From assembly GCA_900230115.1 (NCBI GenBank), contig LT907983.1, forward strand, positions 4,758,774 to 4,822,773: 64,000 bases of DNA, given 5' to 3'. Shown in pieces: positions 35,566 through 44,592 of this stretch (positions are counted from its first letter, which is position 1; every line of letters starts with the position of its first letter). This DNA is from Spirosomataceae bacterium TFI 002 (GTDB taxonomy: Bacteria > Bacteroidota > Bacteroidia > Cytophagales > Spirosomataceae). Position numbers and translations under genes: made by a program. The notes under the pieces are model-generated. The model made no database searches. It was not told the origin of the DNA and worked only from the letters and a program-made list of their open reading frames with translations.

Positions 35566-36045
35566 ATGAAGATCAAAATAGGACACGGATATGATGTCCA
35601 TCAGCTAGCAGAAGGGTATAAACTGACACTTGGAGGTATAGAAATTCCTCATCATGTAGGTTCCATGGGGCACTCAGATGCCGATGTTTTACTGCATGCA
35701 ATATGCGATGCAATGTTAGGTGCATTGTCACTGGGAGATATAGGATTGCATTTCAAAAATACAGACCCACAATGGAGAGGTGCAGATAGCAAAATTTTCT
35801 TGAAGGAAGTAAATCGCATGATTAACGAGAAAGGCTGGAAACTTGGAAATATAGATTCTACCTTGATTTTGCAAGAACCCAAAATTGGAAAGTATGTACC
35901 GGCTATGAAAACCGCAATTGCAACAGCCTTAGGAATAGAAGAAGATTGTATCAGCATTAAAGCGACAACAGCAGAAACCATGGGTTTTGTAGGAAGAAAA
36001 GAAGGCCTAGAGGCTCATGCCGTATGCCTCTTGTTCGGTATTTGA
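35566..36045 (+). CDS. ispF: 2-C-methyl-D-erythritol 2,4-cyclodiphosphate synthase
   Basis: A 159-residue enzyme of the MEP isoprenoid pathway. The GHGYDVHQL motif supplies metal ligands D10 and H12; HSDADVLLHAICDAMLGAL and DIGLHF are characteristic, and the C-terminal TAETMGFVGRKEGLEAHAV closes the family pattern. Length matches IspF exactly. The gene is monocistronic here; other MEP genes are not in the window. Confidence 0.98.
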   Translation: MKIKIGHGYDVHQLAEGYKLTLGGIEIPHHVGSMGHSDADVLLHAICDAMLGALSLGDIGLHFKNTDPQWRGADSKIFLKEVNRMINEKGWKLGNIDSTLILQEPKIGKYVPAMKTAIATALGIEEDCISIKATTAETMGFVGRKEGLEAHAVCLLFGI

Positions 36046-36205
36046 TCACTGGATGCAATTATTACTTATTAAACTTGTCTTCTTATAGCCTTAAATGAAA
36101 TCTTTCGTCTAAATGAGACGAGCTAGAAAGGCAACCCAAGAACAAGTAAATGTTGAATCGGGAATATTACACGGTTTACAAACCGTTTTAACCAAAACAA
36201 AAAAT

Positions 36206-37339
36206 ATGAAATTAAAGCTTCTCATTTTATTAGCAATTAGCAGTGTAGCGTACACTCAACAAATCACCATCGGTGATAATGCTGGGGACGTCACTTTTGA
36301 AGAATACAATCCTAAATCTACGCTCGTAGTAGATGCCAATGTGCCTACTAGAGCTAAGTTTCCGTTTATAGATGTACACAATCATCAATGGAGCATGGAC
36401 ACAAAAGCAAGCCTTGATGGACTAATCGAAGATATGGATAGCCTGAATATGCGTGTCATGGTAAACCTTAGTGGGCGAGGCTGGACTAGAGAGGTTGACA
36501 AATCAACTGCAATTTTGGAAAGTTATATTGGAGCTGTAAATGAAAACTATCCAGATCGTTTTGTGATTTTCACAAACATAGATTTCAACGATATTGACAA
36601 GCCAGGATGGACAGAGCGTGCCGTAAAAATGCTTGAAGATGATGTTAAAAGAGGAGCAAAAGGTTTAAAGATTTATAAGTCACTCGGATTTTCGGTAACC
36701 AATAGTGATGGATCTATCGTAGCAGTAGATGATGCTCGCATAGACCCTGTGTGGGCAAAAGCTGGCGAATTAGGAATACCAGTATTGATTCACACAGCAG
36801 ATCCAGCTCCTTTCTGGGACCCGTTGAATGCAATGAACGAGCGTTGGTTGGAATTGAAAACTCACCCACGAAGAAAGAAAGACGCTTCCAAAGGAGATTA
36901 TTCATGGGAAGAATTGATTGAGCAACAACATAACGTTTTCAGAAAAAACAAAAACACAACTTTTATTGCCGCACACATGGGATGGTACCCAAATAACCTA
37001 CCCAAGCTAGATAGTATTCTTACTGAAATGCCAAATGTAATGGTGGAAATAGGTGCAGTAATTGCAGAGCTTGGTCGCCAGCCAAGAGCGGCGAATAAGT
37101 TCTTTACAAAATGGCAAGATAGAGTGCTTTTTGGAAAAGATTCTTGGAAGCCAGAAGAGTACGAAACTTACTTTAGGGTTTTAGAAACTGAAGATGAATA
37201 TTTCAGGTATCATAAGAAATATCACGCTTATTGGCCAATGTACGGACTCGGCTTGTCTGATACTGTCTTGAAAAAATTATACTACAAAAATGCCCTAAGA
37301 ATCATTCCTGGATTGGATGCAAGTGCTTTTCCAGAGTGA
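36206..37339 (+). CDS. Secreted amidohydrolase-2 family metal-dependent hydrolase
   Basis: A 377-residue protein from the ATG at 36206, which places a signal peptide (LLILLAISSVAYTQQ) at the N-terminus; the frame continues upstream to 36113 but that part does not look coding. The TIM-barrel hydrolase shows the HxH metal motif in FIDVHNHQW, a carboxylated-Lys or ligand region in GAKGLKIYKSLG, His in IPVLIHTADP and FIAAHMGWYP, and Asp in LFGKDSW. It belongs with Amidohydro_2 (PF04909). The substrate is unknown; decarboxylases and lactonases share the fold. Confidence 0.88.
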   Translation: MKLKLLILLAISSVAYTQQITIGDNAGDVTFEEYNPKSTLVVDANVPTRAKFPFIDVHNHQWSMDTKASLDGLIEDMDSLNMRVMVNLSGRGWTREVDKSTAILESYIGAVNENYPDRFVIFTNIDFNDIDKPGWTERAVKMLEDDVKRGAKGLKIYKSLGFSVTNSDGSIVAVDDARIDPVWAKAGELGIPVLIHTADPAPFWDPLNAMNERWLELKTHPRRKKDASKGDYSWEELIEQQHNVFRKNKNTTFIAAHMGWYPNNLPKLDSILTEMPNVMVEIGAVIAELGRQPRAANKFFTKWQDRVLFGKDSWKPEEYETYFRVLETEDEYFRYHKKYHAYWPMYGLGLSDTVLKKLYYKNALRIIPGLDASAFPE

Positions 37340-37391
37340 TTTTGCTTAAGTTTTGTTTTTACTAAAGAGCCATAATCAGATTGTGTTTTTT

Positions 37392-38387
37392 ATGAAAAAA
37401 AGAGAGCTTTTTATTGGCTTAAGAGACGGTCTAGCAGTTAGTATACATGATGTAGAAAATGGTTTGAAATGTAAATGTATTTGCCCGAAATGCGGAAATT
37501 TATTAGTTGCACATCAAGGAAAAAACATTGCATGGCATTTCAAACATCATAATTCAGAGGATTGTGAAGGTGCTTTAGAGTCAAGTATCCATTTGGCAGC
37601 GAAACAGTTATTGCTAGGAAAAAAAATATTTTACCTTGGTAAGCTTTATAAAAAAGTTGAAGGAATTGGTTTTTTAAAAATATTAGACCCAAAACGGAAA
37701 GGATTCAAGAGTAAAGAAGTAATTCTAGAACAGGAGGTTGCTAACTTCAAACCTGATGTTATTGTAAAATGTGATGTTGAAATAGCAGGTATAACCTATG
37801 AAAGAATACTTTTTGTGGAGATTTATGTAACTCATGAAGTTGATGAAGTAAAAAGGAAAAAGATTATAGATTATGGTACTTCTGCAATCCAAATAGACTT
37901 GAGTAATACTGATAGGATTGCATCAATTAAAGATATTTGGAAAGAAATGAAATTGCAGAGAAATCTTGAATGGATTTATAATTCAAGAAGTGATAAACTG
38001 ACAGCCAAAGCAATCCTGAAAGAAAAAACAGAACTAGAAAATCGAAAGCGTCAAAATGAAATTATGCAGAAAGAGAAGATTGATAGTGATAGCATAACTT
38101 ACGAATACCAATCGAAAAAATTTGAGAATAGTGGACTTTCGAAATTCAAAATATACGGTTACTTTTACAGAAAACATACATCTAATGATGGCGTTGTTTA
38201 TTGTCCAAAACTACAAGATAAACTGAACCCTAAGTTATCAATAACTGAATGTGAGTCTTGTGATTATCATGAAGGTATTTTTCCTCAATCTGTAAGTTTT
38301 GAATACTCGAGGTTCTCTTTGTGTAGTTTAAATCGTGAAAGTCGATTAGGAAGTATTGAATTCGTCAAATCAAAAAATAAAAGATAG
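37392..38387 (+). CDS. CoiA-like protein
   Basis: A 331-residue protein from the ATG at 37392. The N-terminal zinc-finger-like module (CICPKCGNLLVAHQGKNIAWHFKHH) and the following nuclease-like domain (FKPDVIVKCD, RILFVEIYVTHEVDE) match the competence protein CoiA family. A Cys-rich C-terminal part (VYCPKLQ, ITECESCDYHEG) may bind another zinc. CoiA aids recombination of transforming DNA in Gram-positive bacteria; in Bacteroidota its role is unclear. It is flanked by unrelated genes and may be acquired. Confidence 0.75.
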   Translation: MKKRELFIGLRDGLAVSIHDVENGLKCKCICPKCGNLLVAHQGKNIAWHFKHHNSEDCEGALESSIHLAAKQLLLGKKIFYLGKLYKKVEGIGFLKILDPKRKGFKSKEVILEQEVANFKPDVIVKCDVEIAGITYERILFVEIYVTHEVDEVKRKKIIDYGTSAIQIDLSNTDRIASIKDIWKEMKLQRNLEWIYNSRSDKLTAKAILKEKTELENRKRQNEIMQKEKIDSDSITYEYQSKKFENSGLSKFKIYGYFYRKHTSNDGVVYCPKLQDKLNPKLSITECESCDYHEGIFPQSVSFEYSRFSLCSLNRESRLGSIEFVKSKNKR

Positions 38388-38441
38388 TCAAAATTGGATG
38401 AGACATGTGACAATCTTCGACAAAATTTGTGAAAAATGAGC

Positions 38442-38479
38442 AAAAAGATTTCCTAGCTTTATGGGGGAAATCCTTTTTT
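38442..38479 (+). terminator. Probable terminator after the CoiA-like gene
   Basis: AAAAAG-ATTTCC pairs with GGAAATCCTTTTTT with one bulged base and a loop of about 13 bases, followed by a T6 tract. It lies 55 bases after the stop codon. Confidence 0.65.
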
Positions 38480-38542
38480 GCTTAATGCCAGGTCTGTTTC
38501 TTGTATTAAGTGTATATTTGACAATTAAAAACAAATTTAGAA

Positions 38543-40027
38543 ATGCTCTTACTAGGAATAGACATAGGAACCTCATCCATCAAAGCATCTGTAGTGGATG
38601 CAGAAACTAAGAAAGTTGTAGCTTCGGCCCAGTACCCCGATAAGGAAGTTGCCATAGATTCTCCAAAGCCGGGTTGGGCTGAGCAAGAGCCAGAAATGTG
38701 GTGGGAGAACACTAAAAAGGCTATCAAGCGAGTAATAAATGAGGGAGATTTTAACCCCAAAAGAATTGCCTCTATAGGGATATCTTATCAAATGCATGGC
38801 TTAGTGATGGTCGATAAAGATCAAAAAGTATTAAGACCAAGTATCATATGGTGCGATAGCCGAGCTGTGGAAATAGGAGCAAAGGCTTTTGAAGAAATAG
38901 GAGAGGAGAAAGCATTAAGTAGATTGTTGAATTCTCCTGGGAACTTCACAGCGTCTAAACTCGCATGGGTGAAGCAAAATGAACCAGCCTTGTTTGAGAA
39001 ATGCTATAAGGTTATGCTACCGGGTGATTTTATAGGAATGAAACTCACAGGAGAAATTACCACTTCTAACTCAGGCTTGTCAGAAGGGATATTTTGGGAT
39101 TTTTGCGATAATCAAGTATCAAACGATGTAATGAAGCAATATGGTTTCGGCATGGATTTGATTCCAGCTATAAAACCTGTTTTCTCAAATCATGGAGAAA
39201 TAACAAAAGAGGTGATGGGTGAATTGGGTTTACCTCTCGGTATTCCTGTAAGTTATAAAGCTGGAGATCAGCCTAATAATGCTTTATCGCTCAACGTCCT
39301 TAACCCTGGAGAAATTGCGGCTACGGCAGGTACAAGTGGTGTTGTATACGCTGTAAGTGATCAAGTATCTTATGACGAGAAATCAAGAATTAACTCTTTT
39401 GCACACGTAAATCACCAATTGGAGGATCAAACAAGAATTGGAATTTTACTTTGTATCAATGGAACTGGAATTCTTAATAGTTGGGTAAAACACAATGTAG
39501 GAAAAGGACTTGATTATCCGGAAATGAACAAGGCCGCCGAAAGTGTTGCTATTGGTAGCAATGGCTTGGTGGTGCTACCATTTGGTAACGGTGCTGAGCG
39601 AATGCTAGAAAACAAGCAAGTTGGTGCACATTTCCAGCACTTGAACTTTAATCAGCATACAGATGCTCATATTTTTAGAGCAAGTCAGGAAGGAATTGCC
39701 TTTTCTCTCAAGTATGGTTTTGACATGATGCAAGCAAATGGAGTAGACCCAAAAGTGATTCGTGCTGGAAAAGCAAATATGTTCCTTAGTGATGTTTTTT
39801 CAGATGCTTTGGTAAATGTAACTAATATACCGGTAGAGCTTTATGATACAGATGGAGCCAAAGGTGCAGCACTTGGAGGAGGTTTTGGAGCTGGATTGTT
39901 TACATCTCTTGAAAGTGCAATGTCAGGCTTAACTTTACTCAAAACCATATCACCTGATGCTTCTAAAAATGAAGCCTATCAAGATGCATATTACAAATGG
40001 GAGAAAGCTTTGGCTTGTCTACTTTGA
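38543..40027 (+). CDS. xylB: Xylulokinase
   Basis: A 494-residue FGGY-family kinase. The N-terminal LLLGIDIGTSSIKASVVD is the first phosphate-binding loop; GWAEQEPEMWW and SIGISYQMHGLVMVD are typical of xylulokinases, and TAGTSGVVYAVSD with the later AKGAALGGGFGAGLF complete the ATPase fold. It phosphorylates D-xylulose to feed the pentose phosphate pathway. Xylose isomerase is not adjacent. Tpx follows 53 bases downstream. Confidence 0.93.
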   Translation: MLLLGIDIGTSSIKASVVDAETKKVVASAQYPDKEVAIDSPKPGWAEQEPEMWWENTKKAIKRVINEGDFNPKRIASIGISYQMHGLVMVDKDQKVLRPSIIWCDSRAVEIGAKAFEEIGEEKALSRLLNSPGNFTASKLAWVKQNEPALFEKCYKVMLPGDFIGMKLTGEITTSNSGLSEGIFWDFCDNQVSNDVMKQYGFGMDLIPAIKPVFSNHGEITKEVMGELGLPLGIPVSYKAGDQPNNALSLNVLNPGEIAATAGTSGVVYAVSDQVSYDEKSRINSFAHVNHQLEDQTRIGILLCINGTGILNSWVKHNVGKGLDYPEMNKAAESVAIGSNGLVVLPFGNGAERMLENKQVGAHFQHLNFNQHTDAHIFRASQEGIAFSLKYGFDMMQANGVDPKVIRAGKANMFLSDVFSDALVNVTNIPVELYDTDGAKGAALGGGFGAGLFTSLESAMSGLTLLKTISPDASKNEAYQDAYYKWEKALACLL

Positions 40028-40080
40028 ACCAAACAAGACTGAAGCAAGTTTCTAAATAAAGATTAAAACATAAAAAATAC

Positions 40081-40581
40081 ATGGCACAAATTACATTAAA
40101 AGGAAACGCAATAAATACAAGTGGTAACTTACCTGAAATAGGACAAGCTGCAGCAAATTTTGATTTAGTTAAGAACGACTTATCAAAAGTAAACTTGGAT
40201 AATTATAAAGGACAAAAAGTCGTTTTGAATATATTTCCAAGTATAGATACTGGTACTTGTGCGGCTTCGGTGCGTAAGTTTAACCAAGAAGCTGCGAATC
40301 TAAACAACACAAAGGTTTTATGTATTTCTAGAGATTTACCATTTGCTCAGGCACGTTTTTGTGGAGCAGAAGGACTTAATAATGTAGAAACACTATCTGA
40401 CTTTGCAACTGGAGATTTTGGCAAAAATTATGGACTTGATATCATTGACGGCCCATTAGCCAATTTGCACTCAAGAGCAGTTGTAGTTTTGGACGAGCAG
40501 GGAAATGTTACTTATACAGAGCAAGTTCCAGAAATCGTTGACGAACCAAATTACGATGCGGTATTGAAGGTTTTGGCATAA
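40081..40581 (+). CDS. tpx: Thiol peroxidase (atypical 2-Cys peroxiredoxin)
   Basis: A 166-residue peroxiredoxin. The peroxidatic Cys60 lies in [17 protein letters not shown] and the resolving Cys94 in [11 protein letters not shown], the spacing of Tpx. The N-terminal [19 protein letters not shown] is also characteristic. It reduces peroxides using thioredoxin. A strong terminator follows. Confidence 0.97.
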   Translation: MAQITLKGNAINTSGNLPEIGQAAANFDLVKNDLSKVNLDNYKGQKVVLNIFPSIDTGTCAASVRKFNQEAANLNNTKVLCISRDLPFAQARFCGAEGLNNVETLSDFATGDFGKNYGLDIIDGPLANLHSRAVVVLDEQGNVTYTEQVPEIVDEPNYDAVLKVLA

Positions 40582-40600
40582 AAAGATTACAATCGGTAAT

Positions 40601-40632
40601 AAAAAAGACACTCAGCAATGGGTGTCTTTTTT
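40601..40632 (+). terminator. Terminator after tpx
   Basis: AAAAAAGACAC (40601-40611) pairs with GTGTCTTTTTT (40622-40632) around a 10-base loop. The A and T tracts make it usable on both strands. Confidence 0.9.
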
Positions 40633-40686
40633 CTATTCGGTATTACCCAAAATACTTTTATCATAAAGAAATTAACCTAAAGGGAC

Positions 40687-41115
40687 TTACAGATCTTTTG
40701 TTCCCTTATAGGAGACTGGCTGTCCACTTACAGTAAAGAATGCTTCAATACTATTCCCTGTGATTACTGCTAGTTTTTCGCCGCTACTCCCGTTGATTTG
40801 AAAAGTGTTGTCACCTATTTCTACCACAGTTACACCTTTTATTAGTTCTGGCGAAGATTGTGTTATGTTTCCAGATTCTACGGTACTTATGACATTATAA
40901 TCAACCGTTGTTTCGGTGATTTTTGTAATTAATGCCCTTGCCGAAAGTGTGGAGCCTTCTAATGTATAAGGTAGGGTCAATGAGTTTGAACTAGTAATAA
41001 ATGAGTTCATGGTATAACGACCTTCTACTTGATCAGCCGCTGGTATTTTGACTTCTTCTTTTTCGCATGACCATACTAATAGAGCAAAAATGGATAAAAC
41101 TGCTAATTTTCTCAT
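40687..41115 (-). CDS. Hypothetical lipoprotein
   Basis: A 142-residue protein from the ATG complementary to 41113-41115, giving MRKLAVLSIFALLVWSC with the lipobox Cys at residue 17; a longer frame to 41187 would bury this signal. The mature part is beta-rich (VEGRYTMNSFITSS, NTFQINGSSG, AFFTVSGQPVSYKG), perhaps lipocalin-like. No specific function is recognised. It converges on tpx. Confidence 0.75.
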   Translation of the reverse strand: MRKLAVLSIFALLVWSCEKEEVKIPAADQVEGRYTMNSFITSSNSLTLPYTLEGSTLSARALITKITETTVDYNVISTVESGNITQSSPELIKGVTVVEIGDNTFQINGSSGEKLAVITGNSIEAFFTVSGQPVSYKGTKDL

Positions 41116-41369
41116 ATGACGTGTTTGATTATTTGCAGCATACAAAGTGAAACTTTTTAGCCTAAATGCGAGGAGAATTTTATCCAAAGGGAAATTTGTT
41201 TATCTAATGGTCAATTCGTGTTAGATTTTGCTAGAATTATTCTTTTCCTTGAAGTTTATATTTGAAATCTGAATGGGTTCTACTTAGAACATTTGCACAA
41301 AATTCTAAGGTTAATTCATCAAAATATTGTTTAATCCTGAGCGTTACTAATCAACAAGTATATAAACCA

Positions 41370-41780
41370 ATGAAACATCTAACGGGAGTTATTTTTACGC
41401 TTTCCTTTTTATGGGCTTGTACAGGAATTAACTACTCACCTAACCAACTTATTGGTAAATGGAATAATGCCTATGAAGTTCAATATCAAGACTCGCTAGG
41501 GAATTGGTCTGATTGGACTCAGATAAATACACTTGTGGCACTTCCTCAACTCGAATTCACTTCTGACGGAAGAATACTTTGGGATGGTAAAACTCCAACA
41601 ACTTGTTGTCTTTTTAAGAATTATGAATTGAAAGGAAACAAGATAAAGCTCTCTAATCCTACTAATTCAGAATTATGCAATTGTGTCAATTGCCCCAGTT
41701 TAGAAATTGAGAAATTAACAAGTGAGGTTTTAGAACTAAACTGGTGCTATTCCAAAATTAGGTACAATAGGGAAAAGTGA
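41370..41780 (+). CDS. Hypothetical lipoprotein with lipocalin-like pattern
   Basis: A 136-residue protein from the ATG at 41370, giving MKHLTGVIFTLSFLWACTG with the lipid-attachment Cys at about residue 17. LIGKWNNAYEVQYQDSLG and LPQLEFTSDGRILWDGK follow the GkW...f..dG pattern of small lipocalin-like proteins. Six further Cys residues (CCLF, CNCVNC, WCYS) are unusual and may form disulfides. It lies directly before the REP array. Confidence 0.7.
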   Translation: MKHLTGVIFTLSFLWACTGINYSPNQLIGKWNNAYEVQYQDSLGNWSDWTQINTLVALPQLEFTSDGRILWDGKTPTTCCLFKNYELKGNKIKLSNPTNSELCNCVNCPSLEIEKLTSEVLELNWCYSKIRYNREK

Positions 41781-41845
41781 AGCTTATCGTGACTTTTATG
41801 TACTTGTTAATCGAGTAATAAGAATGGGATTAGAAAAAGCATGAA

Positions 41846-42075
41846 TGGACCAATATTTTGGAAGGATAGTCAGACCAACAGTCGGACTTGTTAATCGTCG
41901 AATAAGGTTATTAAAAGACTAAGTCAGACTAAGAACCAACGATACTTTCGAAGGGCAGTCAGACCATCAGTCGGACTACTTAATCGTCGAATAAGTTATA
42001 AAATACTTTTTTATTGACCACGTCTGACTAAGGTCCGACGATATTTTCAACGGGCAGTCAGACCATCAGTCGGAT
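41846..42075. repeat. REP-like palindromic array (three units)
   Basis: Three units lie head to tail. Each full unit has a left half (GTCTGACTAAGGTCCGAC or a variant) and, after about 16-17 bases, a right half (GTCAGACCATCAGTCGGAC); the halves are imperfect inverted repeats of each other. Unit 1 (41846-41887) keeps only the right half and seems to have lost the left half by deletion. Units 2 (41923-41976) and 3 (42022-42075) are whole. Conserved TTAATCGTCGAATAAG follows units 1 and 2. Related copies flank the RAYT gene at 43602, 44421 and 44523. Confidence 0.9.
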
Positions 42076-42258
42076 TTGTGTTAAGAGATGTATGCAGAAG
42101 CGATACTTAATGTGTATTGTGCTGATTAGCTGATTTGTAGGAGATAGTGTTTCTTGTTTTTTTATCCTGTTTGGTGCTTATTTCAAAATATGTAACTATC
42201 TTTTTTCTCAAGTTGAGCTTGTTGCTGTTACTTGTTAAATTTTACATTACTTTTTCTC

Positions 42259-43227
42259 ATGAGGCACATCATTTTACCATTGTTAGTAGTTTTTGCTATT
42301 ACTAATAAACTTTATGCCGTAAAAATTACCGGTGAATTTATTGATAGCTTACCAAGATCTAAAACCATAAGGCTGCATTATATCGATAGACTGCTTAATA
42401 ATGATGTTTTAATTCAAAAGGTGGATGTTGATGACAATTTTAAGTTTGAATTGAATTTCGAATTAGAAAAGAGTGGTTTTTATTTGATCAACGAAATGGA
42501 GGTATTCATATCTGTTGGGGATACTGTTTCAATTTCGATAAGTGAAAACAAAGTAATAGGTGCCACTGGGGGATTTCAGGGTAACTATGTTTATTTTTCT
42601 AAATATCATCCATATTACTCAAATTTCTATTTTGAAAAACCTAAGGGAGGAAACCGTAATATTGAAGAATTACGAACAATATATAAAAAACAAATTGAGA
42701 GGTTTAGATGTGACATAAAAGATGAAATGCTCTCAGAAGAATTTAGGGTATTTTTGGAAAATGACTTGTGGTTTTCTTACCTAAATCTATATGTCAATAG
42801 TTTAACTGAAGAACCGATTAATCTCGGAGAAATAGCTCTTTTAGGTGATTATTCAAATAGCATTTATCAAATAAGTCTAGTAAAATCATTAACTCGAAGG
42901 GTCAAAGCGGATTTAGATAAACGAAGTAGTTCTTTAGAATGGTTTAATAAACTTGATACTTTAATTAATCTTTCGAAGTTCTTCAAAGATGTTTTGACTT
43001 TAGGGATTCTAAGTGAATTGATTTTCGAATCTCCTCATGAAAATGGAACGGCACAATTTGTCTCCAGTGCCAAAAGCTACATAAATGACAAGAATGTAAA
43101 AGAGCAATTGCTATCCATTTTGAAAATCTATCACAAAATCATAAATCCAATACCAGATGAAGTCAAGGAAGCTAGTTTTATGGATTATTATGGAAACAGA
43201 ATTGACTTAGAAACCATAATTAAATAA
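42259..43227 (+). CDS. N-terminal part of a TlpA-like thiol-disulfide protein, ended by an in-frame stop
   Basis: A 322-residue frame from the ATG at 42259 with a signal peptide (HIILPLLVVFAITNKLYA). The first domain (VKITGEFIDSLPRSKTIRL, FISVGDTVSISISENK) resembles the DUF4369 region that precedes thioredoxin domains in Bacteroidota. The end, SFMDYYGNRIDLETIIK, is the usual lead-in to a TlpA domain. A TAA at 43225-43227 then stops it, and the same frame reopens immediately with the thioredoxin domain. This is one gene split by a nonsense codon. The frame from 42232 adds a poor N-terminus. Confidence 0.75.
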   Translation: MRHIILPLLVVFAITNKLYAVKITGEFIDSLPRSKTIRLHYIDRLLNNDVLIQKVDVDDNFKFELNFELEKSGFYLINEMEVFISVGDTVSISISENKVIGATGGFQGNYVYFSKYHPYYSNFYFEKPKGGNRNIEELRTIYKKQIERFRCDIKDEMLSEEFRVFLENDLWFSYLNLYVNSLTEEPINLGEIALLGDYSNSIYQISLVKSLTRRVKADLDKRSSSLEWFNKLDTLINLSKFFKDVLTLGILSELIFESPHENGTAQFVSSAKSYINDKNVKEQLLSILKIYHKIINPIPDEVKEASFMDYYGNRIDLETIIK

Positions 43228-43236
43228 TATGAAGGC

Positions 43237-43584
43237 ATGCCAGTTTACATGGATTTCTGGGCTAAATGGTGTGGAGCGTGTATTTATGAGTTTCCTATGA
43301 TTGAGGAATTGAAACAAACTTATAAGGATAAGCAACTTGAAACAGTGGGTATCTCAATAGATGAAGAATTTGAAGACTTTAAAGTAGCTGTCGATAAATA
43401 TAAACTAAATACTCACAATCAATTCTTTTTGGTCAATCATAGCGAAAGTGTTCTTAAGGTGTTTTTTGAAGTAAGTGAATTACCTAAGTATTTTCTTTTC
43501 GGAAAGAATGGAGAAATTTTAAGCTTTAACTCTCCACGGCCTAAGAGTAAAATTCTAAAGGCAAAACTTAGTAGGTTACCATAA
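43237..43584 (+). pseudogene. Detached thioredoxin (TlpA/ResA-like) domain
   Basis: A 115-residue thioredoxin fold in the same frame as the preceding ORF. It has VYMDFWAKWCGACIYEFPMIEEL with a CGAC active site (usually CGPC), and a cis-Pro segment in VSELPKYFLF. It starts without its own signal peptide, so if translated alone it would stay in the cytoplasm. Together with 42259-43227 it would be a 441-residue periplasmic thiol-disulfide reductase. Unless the stop is suppressed or a sequencing error, it is the tail of a pseudogene. Confidence 0.7.
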
Positions 43585-43601
43585 TTACTTTTATGGACCT
43601 C

Positions 43602-43655
43602 GTCTGACTAAGGTCCGACGATAATTATGAAGGGCAGTCAAACCATCAGTCGGAC
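43602..43655. repeat. REP-like unit upstream of the RAYT gene
   Basis: A full unit: the left half GTCTGACTAAGGTCCGAC is identical to that of unit 3 in the first array, then AGGGCAGTCAAACCATCAG and TCGGAC form the right half with one change. The tail TTAATGCACGAATAATG is a degraded form of the array tail. It lies 145 bases before the transposase-like gene. Confidence 0.85.
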
Positions 43656-43799
43656 TAGTTAATGCACGAATAATGTGAGGGCAATTATGAGTTTGCTTGA
43701 AGTAATTTACCAAAAAACCTTTAAAACGTTGTCAAATCATTTATCAGACTTGAGTTGGTGTCTAAAATTAAATATCTTGTGTAGTAGTTAAAATTCCAA

Positions 43800-44384
43800 A
43801 TGCTCGAGCCAAAGACTTTATATCATATCTACAACCAAGGTAATAACAAGGAACTGGTCTTCCGTGAAGAACAAGATTATTTGAGATTTTTGGAAAAGGT
43901 AAATTCACTAGTAAAACCCAATTGCGAAATTTTGACGTATTGCCTAATGCCAAACCATTTCCACTTTATCGTTTTAACTACGAATAAAAGTGTGCGACCT
44001 ATTCAGGTGGGTAATATTGAACTCACAGAACTCACAAATTCATTTAGGAAGTTGTTAAGCGAATTTGCAAAGGAAATTAACAAAAAATATATAAGAACAG
44101 GCTCATTGTTTCGACAGAAAACCAAGTATGATTTAGTGGATAATGGTGATGTGAAATACCCGTTAAACTTATTGAGGTATGTTTTAATTAACCCTCTAGA
44201 AGCCAATCTTGTGGATGATTTAAATGATTGGAAATACAGTTCGTATCTAGATTTTGTAGGTCTTAGAAATGGTAAATTATGCAATAAGACTCTTGCCCAA
44301 GATATCTTTCAGATAAAGCTTGAACAACTAACAGAGCTGAATTCTTTTGATCGTGGTGAAGCATTTTTTAAGACACATTTGTAA
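43800..44384 (+). CDS. REP-associated tyrosine transposase (RAYT)
   Basis: A 194-residue Y1/HUH nuclease-like protein. The HUH motif is H53-F-H55 in CLMPNHFHFIVLT, and the candidate catalytic Tyr127 lies in RYVLINPLEANLV followed by WKYSSY, as in RAYT proteins (IS200-like transposase family, PF01797). It is bracketed by REP-like units (43602-43655 upstream, 44421-44474 and 44523-44541 downstream), the typical context in which a domesticated transposase maintains REP sequences. No IS ends are present. Confidence 0.9.
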   Translation: MLEPKTLYHIYNQGNNKELVFREEQDYLRFLEKVNSLVKPNCEILTYCLMPNHFHFIVLTTNKSVRPIQVGNIELTELTNSFRKLLSEFAKEINKKYIRTGSLFRQKTKYDLVDNGDVKYPLNLLRYVLINPLEANLVDDLNDWKYSSYLDFVGLRNGKLCNKTLAQDIFQIKLEQLTELNSFDRGEAFFKTHL

Positions 44385-44420
44385 TCAGAATTTGAGATGT
44401 TTTTTGGTTTGAGCGACCAC

Positions 44421-44474
44421 GTCAGACTAAGAACCAACGATATTTTGGAAGGATAGTCAGACCATCAGTCGGAC
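44421..44474. repeat. REP-like unit downstream of the RAYT gene
   Basis: A full unit: the left half GTCAGACTAAGAACCAACG is the same variant as unit 2 of the first array; the right half GTCAGACCATCAGTCGGAC is identical to the array form. It is followed by TTATTCGCAGAACAAG, a tail variant. Confidence 0.85.
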
Positions 44475-44522
44475 TAGTTATTCGCAGAACAAGTTGTCTA
44501 AAGTTCTTTTTTTGTGGACCAC

Positions 44523-44541
44523 GTCAGACAAAGAACCGACG
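44523..44541. repeat. Truncated REP-like half-unit
   Basis: Only the left half GTCAGACAAAGAACCGACG is present, preceded by the usual TGGACCAC. The right half is missing and the sequence runs into the arfB leader. Confidence 0.7.
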
Positions 44542-44592
44542 ATACTTTCATGGTGTAACGAACCCAAGCAAAACACAAGTTGTTTCCATAAC

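Noticed and set aside
36105-36121. Short TCGTCT/AGACGA hairpin after ispF
   Set aside because: Only six pairs and no T tract; too weak to call a terminator.
36113-36205. Longer N-terminus for the amidohydrolase
   Set aside because: The internal ATG at 36206 gives a proper signal peptide; the upstream residues have no conserved pattern.
44494-44592. Longer N-terminus for ArfB
   Set aside because: It would be encoded by the truncated REP unit; the ATG at 44593 places GGQ at the usual residues 26-28.
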